Below, piece after piece: positions 7,288 through 14,102 of a stretch of DNA of 35,548 bases. Under the pieces are notes generated by a model. That model made no database searches. It saw only the letters and a program-made list of their open reading frames with translations, and was not told the DNA's origin. Position numbers and translations under genes: made by a program. How positions within the stretch are numbered: position 1 is the stretch's first letter; each line of letters starts with the position of its first letter. Where the stretch lies: contig JANNRR010000025.1 in the NCBI GenBank assembly GCA_031401675.1, positions 1-35,548 on the forward strand, read 5' to 3'. Origin of the DNA: JANNRR01 sp031401675. GTDB taxonomy: Bacteria; Pseudomonadota; Alphaproteobacteria; Rhodobacterales; Rhodobacteraceae.

Positions 7288-7951
7288 GCCGTTTCTCCAG
7301 ATGTTGGCCCAAGAGCGTGAGCGGGAAGGACAGGATGAAGTAGCAAAGCGCTATCGTGCCGAACACGAGAACACCCGAATAGCCCTGATTGTTCAGTTCC
7401 TTGCCGCGAAAGGTCAGCTCGAACACGCCGATCTGGCTGACAAGGGCGGTGTCCTTGATGAACGACACTGCAAAGGCGATTGCCGGCGGGATGATGACGG
7501 GCCAGGCCTGTGGCAGGACAACCGTGACCGTGGTCTGAAACCGCGACATGTTCATCGTCCGCGCGGCCTCGACTTGCGTTTGCGGAACGGATTCAAGTCC
7601 TCCCCGGATGATGTCCGCCGTATAGGCAACGGCATAAAGGCAGATCGCAATCACCGCGATGGTGAACAACGAGGCGCTTGGCGTCAGAGCCTGAATGAAG
7701 AACAGGACGAGGTAGACGATCACCAGAAACGGAATGCGGCGAAAGAACTCGACATAGGTGATGCAGACCACGCGAAGCGGCAGTGCCCATAGCCCGGGCG
7801 TCTGACGCAAGTAGACCAGAACAAAGGCAAGCCCGAACCCGATCAGGCAGCCGACAACGGTCATCGCCAGCGTCAGGTAGGCGGCTTCGGCCAGCATCGC
7901 CACGTTGGCTGCAGTGAAGAACTCCGGCATCTGTTCCAGCAGGCGGTCCAT
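7238..7951 (-). CDS. Polar amino-acid ABC transporter permease
   Basis: A 237-residue inner-membrane permease of the HisM/GlnP family with about five hydrophobic helices. These include MLAEAAYLTLAMTVVGCLIG, FLVIVYLVLFFIQAL, and the last pair SGVLVFGTIALCYFILSF. The cytoplasmic EAA loop contacting the ATPase is QTQVEAARTMNMSRFQT with the following VLPQAW. Its ATG at 7951 overlaps the stop of the other permease gene by one base (TGATG). Two permeases imply a heterodimeric channel. Confidence 0.9.
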   Translation of the reverse strand: MDRLLEQMPEFFTAANVAMLAEAAYLTLAMTVVGCLIGFGLAFVLVYLRQTPGLWALPLRVVCITYVEFFRRIPFLVIVYLVLFFIQALTPSASLFTIAVIAICLYAVAYTADIIRGGLESVPQTQVEAARTMNMSRFQTTVTVVLPQAWPVIIPPAIAFAVSFIKDTALVSQIGVFELTFRGKELNNQGYSGVLVFGTIALCYFILSFPLTLLGQHLEKRLATPRGQRSARKIRRT

Positions 7952-8628
7952 CAGAAGACCTTTGCCCGCACACGGAACGCCCAGCGTCCGAGCATCGCGA
8001 GCCCGATGCTGGCGACGAAGGTCAGCACCACATACATGACCGCCACCACGGTGAAATATTCCAGCCAGCGATAGTTGACGGTCGAAAGGTTGATCGCCTG
8101 ACCGGTCAGCTCGTCCACCCCGATCAGCGAGCCGATGGAGGTGCCCATCACCAGGATCACGATGAAGAAGTTGGCAAGCGCCGGATAGATCGACTTTGCT
8201 ATGTGCGGCACAACGATGAAGCGGATCTGCTGCACGATTGACATGCCAAGAACCTGCCCGGCCTCTAGTTCGGTCCGGCGCACCGACAGGAACCCGGCCC
8301 GCATGATGAGGGTCAGGTAGGCCCCGGCATTCAGGATCAGACCGATCAGCAGGCAGGCCTCGCTTGACCAGCGGATCCCGAATTCGGGCAAGCCGAAATA
8401 GAGGAAGTAAATCTGGATCAGGGCAGGAGTGTTGGTGATGGCCACCACATAGATGTGTACTGGCAGGCGCATCAGGAACGGGCCATAGGCCACGATGGCT
8501 GCGCACAGCAACCCGATCAATGCCCCGCCGGCAAAGGCAACAATCCCAAGCTGAAACGTCAGCCATGCGCCCTGAAACAGGCCATCAAGGTTCTGCCAGA
8601 CGACGCCGTATTGGAACCTGTAATCCAT
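7951..8628 (-). CDS. Polar amino-acid ABC transporter permease
   Basis: A 225-residue HisQ/GlnP-type permease with helices such as GIVAFAGGALIGLLCAAIVA and FFIVILVMGTSIGSLIG. The EAA-like loop is RTELEAGQVLGMSIVQQIR with VVPHIAKSIYPAL. The ATG at 8628 is preferred over a GTG two codons earlier because GAAGG is placed about six bases upstream. The preceding gap of 75 bases contains a strong hairpin (8658-8684) that probably lowers permease expression relative to the binding protein. Confidence 0.9.
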   Translation of the reverse strand: MDYRFQYGVVWQNLDGLFQGAWLTFQLGIVAFAGGALIGLLCAAIVAYGPFLMRLPVHIYVVAITNTPALIQIYFLYFGLPEFGIRWSSEACLLIGLILNAGAYLTLIMRAGFLSVRRTELEAGQVLGMSIVQQIRFIVVPHIAKSIYPALANFFIVILVMGTSIGSLIGVDELTGQAINLSTVNYRWLEYFTVVAVMYVVLTFVASIGLAMLGRWAFRVRAKVF

Positions 8629-8657
8629 CCGCACCTTCGGCAGGGGGCTTCACAACG

Positions 8658-8684
8658 AAAAACCCGCAGCCGTCGGGCTGCGGG
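8658..8684 (-). terminator. Intra-operon hairpin with T tract (partial terminator/attenuator)
   Basis: On the minus strand CCCGCAGCC pairs perfectly with GGCTGCGGG (9 bp stem, 4-base loop), and the second arm runs into TTTTTC. It stands just after the binding-protein stop (8704) and before the first permease start (8628). Such hairpins between binding-protein and permease genes typically give partial termination or protect the upstream mRNA, so more binding protein is made. Confidence 0.8.
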
Positions 8685-8703
8685 TGCGGATCAACGGGTC
8701 GGG

Positions 8704-9513
8704 TCAGAAGTACGGGCTGGGTTCGACCTTGCGCAGCATCGGCGCGCCGTAGAACTTCTCCCATGTCGCGTTCACCGTGCCTGACGAATGCAGGTTGAAA
8801 AGCGCGATGTTCAGCACTTCGGCCAGGTTCTCGTTCCCTTGGCTGACACCGATTGCGCAATAGGCCACGTCGATCGGATCAGGCAGCACCCGCCATTTCA
8901 CATCCGGGTAGTTCTTGGTGAAGGCCATGAAGAAGTCGATATTCTCGACAATGGCGTCGGCCCGGCCCTGCGCCACCAGCCGCACGGTATCGGCAAGCGT
9001 GTCCACCAGTTCCAGCTTGGCAGCGGGCATGTTGGTGCCGATCCAGTCGACTGTCCAGTTGCCGCGCATGTTGGCCAGCGTGATGCCGTCGCGGTTCAGA
9101 TCCTGCCAGGTTGCACCCTCGACCGCTTCGGTGGTCAGAACCGCCAGCACTTCGGTGTGCAGGGGAACGGTGAAGTCGATCAGCTTGGCCCGCTCGGCGT
9201 TGCGGGTCAGTGCGCCCAGCGACATGTCGATGCGATCCGAGACCAGAAAGGGCACGCGCTGCGGCGTTTCGGTCGGGACCCATTCGACCTCGACGCCGAG
9301 GGTTGCCGCCAGGGCGGTGCCGATATCGATGTCGAAACCTTCCCATTCACCGGCGTCGTTGCGTACGCTCATGTTCGGAAAGTTCGGGTTGATGCCGATG
9401 CGGATCTTGCCGTCGGCCAGAATGTCATCAAGGCTTCGTGCCTGAACCGCCGTCATCGTCGCAGCGATAATGGCAAGACCGGCAATACTTGCGAGCAGGG
9501 TTCTTCTTAGCAT
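8704..9513 (-). CDS. Polar amino-acid ABC transporter, periplasmic substrate-binding protein
   Basis: A 269-residue SBP_bac_3 protein. A Sec signal peptide (RRTLLASIAGLAIIAATMTA, with probable cleavage after VQA, about residue 25) precedes the mature domain. That domain shows IRIGINPNFPNMSV, EGFDIDIGTALAATLG, VPTETPQRVPFL, DMSLGALTRNAERAKLIDFT and GRADAIVEN, all normal for the family. The Arg that clamps the ligand carboxylate is likely in the NAERAKLIDF phrase, so the ligand should be an alpha-amino-acid-like compound. GGGGAG lies upstream of the ATG at 9513. It is the first gene of the operon running to 976, and an IclR-type site lies 90 bases upstream. Confidence 0.92.
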   Translation of the reverse strand: MLRRTLLASIAGLAIIAATMTAVQARSLDDILADGKIRIGINPNFPNMSVRNDAGEWEGFDIDIGTALAATLGVEVEWVPTETPQRVPFLVSDRIDMSLGALTRNAERAKLIDFTVPLHTEVLAVLTTEAVEGATWQDLNRDGITLANMRGNWTVDWIGTNMPAAKLELVDTLADTVRLVAQGRADAIVENIDFFMAFTKNYPDVKWRVLPDPIDVAYCAIGVSQGNENLAEVLNIALFNLHSSGTVNATWEKFYGAPMLRKVEPSPYF

Positions 9514-9738
9514 TTAACGTCATCTCCCCTTTGGATGCCCCTGTCACGGGGCGACTATTGTTGCCTTGGATCGGCTATCTTGATCTTGCCAAGTCGGCGG
9601 TTGTGCGCAAAACGAACACTTGTGCGCTTGGAGCGTGTTGCAGAAAATGGCATGTGTCAATCCTAGTTCTCTACATTCGTCGATGCGAACAAGGTGCGTC
9701 CCACGGGCCGGGATATCGGGTCCGGCATACCCTAAAGG
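9514..9738. promoter_or_regulatory. Promoter region of the ABC-importer operon
   Basis: A 225-base gap upstream of the binding-protein gene. It contains the IclR-type box at 9603-9617 and a direct repeat of TTGTGCGC (9601-9608 and 9619-9626) spaced by 18 bases centre to centre. Most of the rest is AT-richer than the genes around it. I cannot assign a -10 box with confidence. Confidence 0.55.
9603..9617. promoter_or_regulatory. Putative IclR-family operator, copy 1
   Basis: GTGCGCAAAACGAAC matches the window consensus GTKCGCNNNGYGAAC at all but one defined position (A for G at position 10). It lies 90 bases upstream of the binding-protein start. A second TTGTGCGC follows two bases after it. 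Confidence 0.6.
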
Positions 9739-11214
9739 TCAGCCCTTGGGGTCCACAATTGCCTCGGCCTCGATCTCGACTTCGTAGGGGCCGATCAGGC
9801 CCGACACTGCGACGAGCGTGTTGGCCGGAAGCACGTCGCCGAAATAGCGGGCGTGCACGGCCGATACTGGTTCCCAAAGAACGGCATCACTGAGGTAGAT
9901 CCGGGTGCGCACGATGTCTTCGGGTTTGCCCCCAAGCGACGAGACCGCCGCAAGGATCTTGTCCAGAATGTAGACGGTCTGGCCTTCGGCATCGCCCGGG
10001 CAAACCGGTTGACCATGGGCGTCGGTGGCCGTCGTGCCGCTGACCAGAATCCGGTCGCCCACCCGGATTGCACGGCTGAAACCCGCCCTGGTTTCCCAGA
10101 CCGAACCGCTGAGCGCCCGCGACCGCTTTGGTCGCGACAGGCTGGCCGACACCGGAAACACCGGCGGCAGCGCATCAAGATGGTGGCTCAGATCGCCCGA
10201 GGCCGTCAGGAATGGCGGTTTGCGATATTCGTCCCCACAATCGCCCTGGATCGGCGTGAGGGTCGTGGTTGCCGCTGCGATGGCGGACCGGTCCTCGGGG
10301 TCCAGATGCAGATCGAACACCGCCAGATTGTCGGCCCGATGCTCGTTCTCTCCCAGTCGAGCCCCGATGATCGTGGCGGCAACGGCGGGGTGGTCCAGCA
10401 CCCAGCGCGACGCCACGTTCGACACCGACACGCGATGGTTGCGCGCGATCGTCGAAAGAACCTGCAGCAGGTCCTGAAAAGCCCTCCAGCCGCCGGCCGC
10501 ATCGACGAATCGCTTGTATTTCATTCGGCTCCAGTCCGCGATGTCGGCGGGTTCCTCTGCCCCGATCCAGCGGTCGGACAGATACCCGCCGCCCAGGGTA
10601 CCAAAGGCCAGCAGGCCGACGCCTTCGGCGGCCGCGACCTGTGACAGGGCACCGGCCGCGCGGCGGTCCAGCAGCGAGAAGCAAACCTGATTGGTGGCAA
10701 TGCGGATGCCGTGGCGGACCACCATGCGAAGGTGTGCGGCATCGAAGTTGGTCAGGCCGATCTCGCGGATCAGCCCTTCTTCGCGCAACCGCATCAGATG
10801 CATCAGGGCATCCAGGTATTCCGGGGATTCGTAGCGCCACCAGTGGAATTGCAGGATGTCGACGCAGTCCAGGTCCAACCGGCGCAGTGATGTTTCCACC
10901 CCGGCGCGGACAACGTCCAAGGTCATCGGCCCGGGCGGCGGGCACCATTTGGTCAAGATGGTCGGTGGCTTTTCGCCCGCGCGGCGCATCGCGCGGTGCA
11001 CCATGCCCGCCACGATCTCGGCACTGCCATAGTGGTCCGCCATGTCGAAGGTGTCGAACCCCGCGCGGGCATAGCTCGTCAGTGCCTCTGCTGCGGCATC
11101 GAGGTCGAAGAGGCGGCCGTCGCGTTCCTGATCGGCCATCTGCCACAATCCGGTGATCAGGCGACGGATCGGCAATCCGTCTGTCAGGGTCGTGATGTCA
11201 GGTAGCGTGGCCAA
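9739..11214 (-). CDS. Aldo/keto reductase fused to a RidA-like domain
   Basis: A 491-residue two-domain protein. Residues about 14-330 are an aldo/keto reductase barrel. The catalytic tetrad is visible as Asp and Tyr in FDMADHYG, Lys in ILTKW and His in ILQFHWW. Later phrases are IREIGLTNFDAAHL and SNVASRWVLDHPAV. Residues about 365-490 are a YjgF/RidA-type domain (VSGTTATDAHGQPV, DIVRTRIYLSDAVLWEPV, VEIEAEAIV). The Arg that RidA uses to bind the imino-acid carboxylate, normally in a VARLP-like phrase, is replaced here (VAVSGLIG), so classic imine deaminase activity is doubtful. No ATG precedes the barrel in frame. TTG at 11214 with GGAG six bases upstream is the best start. A longer frame to 12030 is antisense to another gene and is rejected. 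Confidence 0.85.
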   Translation of the reverse strand: MATLPDITTLTDGLPIRRLITGLWQMADQERDGRLFDLDAAAEALTSYARAGFDTFDMADHYGSAEIVAGMVHRAMRRAGEKPPTILTKWCPPPGPMTLDVVRAGVETSLRRLDLDCVDILQFHWWRYESPEYLDALMHLMRLREEGLIREIGLTNFDAAHLRMVVRHGIRIATNQVCFSLLDRRAAGALSQVAAAEGVGLLAFGTLGGGYLSDRWIGAEEPADIADWSRMKYKRFVDAAGGWRAFQDLLQVLSTIARNHRVSVSNVASRWVLDHPAVAATIIGARLGENEHRADNLAVFDLHLDPEDRSAIAAATTTLTPIQGDCGDEYRKPPFLTASGDLSHHLDALPPVFPVSASLSRPKRSRALSGSVWETRAGFSRAIRVGDRILVSGTTATDAHGQPVCPGDAEGQTVYILDKILAAVSSLGGKPEDIVRTRIYLSDAVLWEPVSAVHARYFGDVLPANTLVAVSGLIGPYEVEIEAEAIVDPKG

Positions 11215-11476
11215 GATGCACTCCCACAGATTGCTGCGATCCGAGGGCCTGTGCGATCCCCGATGCTGGCATGGTTGCGCATGCGTCCGGACTTGGTCCA
11301 GTGATTTCGGCGTGTGCTGCGTGTTTCCCGTCATCGCCCGCCTTTGCGTGCCAACGGACTTTGGACGCCCAAGCGCTTGACAGGGGCTGCGATGCGCCGA
11401 ACATCGGCGTATCAGGCGCAACGCCTCATTCGCCAATTGGCCGGGCGTGACGTCAGGAACACAAAGGATGATGGAT
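11215..11476. promoter_or_regulatory. Divergent promoter region between AKR-RidA and NAD-kinase-like genes
   Basis: A 262-base divergent gap. A consensus-like TTGACA occurs at 11377-11382 on the plus strand, with AACATC 17 bases further on as a poor -10 candidate. Only a half IclR-type site (GCCGAACA near 11396) is present, unlike the other regulated gaps. Confidence 0.35.
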
Positions 11477-12619
11477 ATGCCGACCGCGCAGGTCAGGGCA
11501 GCTTCATTCAGGATCGGACTGCTTGTGAATCCGGTGGCGGGTTTGGGCGGGTCGGTCGGGCTGAAGGGCACCGATGGGCCGGATATGGTCGCTGAGGCGT
11601 TTTTGCGCGGTGCCGTGGCGCAGGCCGGGCCGCGCACGGTCCGAGCATTGGCCCAGTTCGCGCGGGCACGGCCGGGCGCGTCGCTGGCGGTCGCGCCGGG
11701 GGTGCTTGGCGCGGATTGGGCGGACGGTCTTGGGCTGGATGTCGAGGTCCTGGACATGGCTCCTGCGACCGGCACGGCACGCGACACCGGGGCGGCGCTG
11801 GCCGCGATGGGGGATGTGGACCTTGTGGTGTTCGCAGGCGGGGACGGGACGGCGCGCGATGTGATGGCAAGCCTTCCGGCCGGCACCTCGATGCTGGGCA
11901 TTCCTTGCGGGGTCAAGATGCATTCTGGCGTCTTTGCCGTGTCGCCAGAGCGGGCGGGGCACCTGTTGGCCGATATTGTCGGCGCGCCTGACCGCGTGTT
12001 CTGGGCCGAGGATGCCGAAGTGATGGACATCGACGAGGCAGCGTTGCGCGCGGGCCATATTGCGCCGAAGCTTTACGGACTGGCGCGGGTGCCTGTGGCG
12101 CGGTCCTTCATGCAGGCAGCCAAGGGCGGCCCGCGTCGCAACAGTATTGCAAGCCTTGCCGCAGCCGCGCGCGAGGTGGCGCAGTCGATGGTCGCAGGTG
12201 TGTTGTACGTCATCGGGCCTGGCACCAGTGCGGGGGCCGTCAGCCGGGCGCTGGGTCTTGAGCCGTCGCTGTTGGGGGTCGATGCGGTCCGCAACGGGCG
12301 GCGGGTGGCGCGCGATGCCGATGCGACGGACCTGCTGCGCCTGGCGGGTGACGGGCCGGTCCGGCTGGTGCTTGGCGTGACGGGCCGGCAGGGCTTTGTA
12401 CTGGGCCGGGGCAACCAGCAGATCGGCCCGGCGCTGATCCGGCGCGCTGGGCCGGCGGGGATCAGCATTCTTGCCACCGAAGAAAAGCTCGCGGCGCTCG
12501 CCTCCCCGCTTCTGTGGGTTGATACGGGGGATGCTGTGCTGGATGCGGAACTGGCAGGGTTTGTCCGGGTTCAGACCGATGCGGGCAGATACACGATGAT
12601 GCGCATCGGAACGAGTTGA
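11477..12619 (+). CDS. ATP-NAD kinase-like protein (COG3199/AcoX type)
   Basis: A 380-residue diacylglycerol/NAD-kinase-fold protein. The N-terminal strand GLLVNPVAGLGGSVGLKG and the nucleotide motif VVFAGGDGTARDVMASL (about residues 115-130), followed by LGIPCGVKMHSGVFAVSP, are typical of COG3199, predicted NAD or polyphosphate kinases and AcoX of acetoin operons. The biochemical role of this group is poorly settled. AAAGG at 11463-11467 fits the ATG at 11477 (nine-base spacing); ATGs at 11468 and 11471 are alternatives. It precedes the GcvP-like pair by 80 bases on the same strand, but the IclR-type box in that gap suggests the pair also has its own promoter. A role in supplying or modifying a nucleotide cofactor is only inferred. 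Confidence 0.8.
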   Translation: MPTAQVRAASFRIGLLVNPVAGLGGSVGLKGTDGPDMVAEAFLRGAVAQAGPRTVRALAQFARARPGASLAVAPGVLGADWADGLGLDVEVLDMAPATGTARDTGAALAAMGDVDLVVFAGGDGTARDVMASLPAGTSMLGIPCGVKMHSGVFAVSPERAGHLLADIVGAPDRVFWAEDAEVMDIDEAALRAGHIAPKLYGLARVPVARSFMQAAKGGPRRNSIASLAAAAREVAQSMVAGVLYVIGPGTSAGAVSRALGLEPSLLGVDAVRNGRRVARDADATDLLRLAGDGPVRLVLGVTGRQGFVLGRGNQQIGPALIRRAGPAGISILATEEKLAALASPLLWVDTGDAVLDAELAGFVRVQTDAGRYTMMRIGTS

Positions 12620-12627
12620 AAGTCCTT

Positions 12628-12642
12628 GTACGGTATGCGAAC
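12628..12642. promoter_or_regulatory. Putative IclR-family operator, copy 2
   Basis: GTACGGTATGCGAAC is the weakest of five copies but keeps GT.CG and the full right half GCGAAC. TTGTGC follows two bases later. It lies 57 bases upstream of the GcvPA-like start, in the 80-base gap after the NAD-kinase-like gene. Confidence 0.5.
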
Positions 12643-12698
12643 ATTTGTGCAATGAATGCAGAGCCCTCGGACTCTGCGCTTGTTGGGGGAAAACCAGA

Positions 12699-14102
12699 AT
12701 GGCTGTCGAACACCGGGCACATCCGTGGATGGCAAACTCGGCACCCGGAATGCTGCAGGCGATGCTGACGGAAATCGGAGCCTCTACTGTTGCTGACGTC
12801 TTCGAACAGATCCCACCGGACCACCTGCGCAAGACCCCGCTGACGCTTCCGCCTGCGCTGAACAGTGAGATCGAGCTGAAGCGCGATCTGGTCACGAAAC
12901 TGCGCAAGAACCAGAACTGCGAGGACAGTCTCAGCTTCTTGGGGGCAGGCTGCTGGCAACACCATGTGCCCGCCGTGGTTGACGAGATTGTTGGCCGAAC
13001 AGAGTTTGCGACCAATGTCTGGGGGTCGTACCAATCCGACCATGGGCGCAATCAGGCCTGGTTCGAGTTCTCGAGCCAGCTTGGCGCCCTGTTGAACCTG
13101 GATGTGGTGCAACTGCCGGTCTATTCCTGGGGCTGCGCCATCGGTCATGCGATCCGGATGGCGGCGCGCATCACAGGACGCAGACGGGTACTGGTGCCGG
13201 CCTTCAGCGACCCTGAACGGCTGTCGGTGATCCGCACCTATTGCCAGCCCACGGCGATGGCCGGGCATATCGAGGTGGTGCTGGTCGCCGCTGACCCTGC
13301 GACCGGGCGTTTCGATCTGGGGGATTTGCGCGCAAAACTGGGGCCGGACGTAGCGGCGGTCTACTTTGAGAACCCCGCCTATCTGGGCACGGTCGAAACC
13401 GGTGCGACCGAGATCGCGCGGCTGGCGCGTGCCGCCGGGGCGGAAACCATCGTGGGCGTCGACCCGATCAGCCTTGGTGTCATCATGGCCCCTGGCGACT
13501 ATGGTGCCGATATCGTGGTCGGCCCGACGCAGCCACTGGGGGTGCACATGCATTGCGGCGGTGGGGTGGGCGGCTTCATCGCCTCGCGCGATGAAGAACG
13601 TTATGTGCGCGAATACAACGGTTTTCTCGTGTCCATCGCGGAAACCCAACAAGCCGGGCAGTTCGGTTTCGGGCTGGCTTGCGCGCACCAGAATTCCTAC
13701 GGCATGCGCGAGCATGGCAAGGACTGGACCGGCAATTCGACCTATCTCTGGGCCATCGCAGGGGCAGTCTACATGAGCTTGCTGGGGCCGGACGGCTTCC
13801 GCGAGGTGGGTAGTCTTATTGTCTCCCGCGCCCGCTATGCCGCCAAGTTTCTGGCCGGGGTACCCGGCGTGCAGGTGCCATTCGGGGGCACGTTCAAGGA
13901 ATTCCCGGTGAACTTTGACGCCACTGGCAAGTCCGTAGCCGAGATCAACAATGCCCTGCGTGCGCGAGGGATATTCGGCGGCAAGGACATCTCGGACGAA
14001 GGGCTGGGTCTGGGGCAATCCGCGCTTTACTGCGTGACCGAAGTGCATAGCGCCGCCGACATCCGCCGCCTTGCCGATGCGGTGCGGGCGGTCTGCGCAT
14101 GA
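12699..14102 (+). CDS. Divergent glycine dehydrogenase (P-protein) subunit 1-like, GcvPA family
   Basis: A 467-residue fold-type I PLP-enzyme alpha-like subunit. The family frame is clear: VADVFEQIPPDHLRKTPLTL near the N-terminus, then SFLGAGCWQHHVPAVVDEIV, VAAVYFENPAYLGTVE, VGVDPISLGVIMAPGDYGAD and a GGGVGGF segment. True GcvPA proteins read SFLGAG-YDHYIP followed by YTPYQPE(I/V)SQG and then a YDGATA phrase. Here these are WGSYQSDHGRNQ and VYSWGCAIGHA, so residues lining the glycine/PLP pocket are changed. As in normal GcvPA there is no PLP lysine. GGGGGA precedes ATG 12699; extension to 12645 is unlikely. It ends in an ATGA overlap with the partner gene. No gcvT or gcvH is nearby. The true reaction is unknown, possibly decarboxylation or another PLP reaction on a different amino acid. 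Confidence 0.8.
   Translation: MAVEHRAHPWMANSAPGMLQAMLTEIGASTVADVFEQIPPDHLRKTPLTLPPALNSEIELKRDLVTKLRKNQNCEDSLSFLGAGCWQHHVPAVVDEIVGRTEFATNVWGSYQSDHGRNQAWFEFSSQLGALLNLDVVQLPVYSWGCAIGHAIRMAARITGRRRVLVPAFSDPERLSVIRTYCQPTAMAGHIEVVLVAADPATGRFDLGDLRAKLGPDVAAVYFENPAYLGTVETGATEIARLARAAGAETIVGVDPISLGVIMAPGDYGADIVVGPTQPLGVHMHCGGGVGGFIASRDEERYVREYNGFLVSIAETQQAGQFGFGLACAHQNSYGMREHGKDWTGNSTYLWAIAGAVYMSLLGPDGFREVGSLIVSRARYAAKFLAGVPGVQVPFGGTFKEFPVNFDATGKSVAEINNALRARGIFGGKDISDEGLGLGQSALYCVTEVHSAADIRRLADAVRAVCA

Noticed and set aside
11377..11382. TTGACA as -35 box for the NAD-kinase-like gene
   Set aside because: No matching -10 hexamer at normal spacing is convincing, so it is mentioned only within the regulatory region.
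11215..12030. In-frame N-terminal extension of the AKR-RidA frame to 12030
   Set aside because: It is antisense to the NAD-kinase-like gene, with low-complexity Ser/Pro/Arg composition. TTG 11214 has a proper ribosome site and gives the family start.
12462..14048. 528-codon minus-strand open frame opposite the GcvPA-like gene
   Set aside because: High-GC antisense frame. No motif is seen, and it is His/Arg/Gln-rich with no ribosome site, while the plus strand encodes a recognisable protein.
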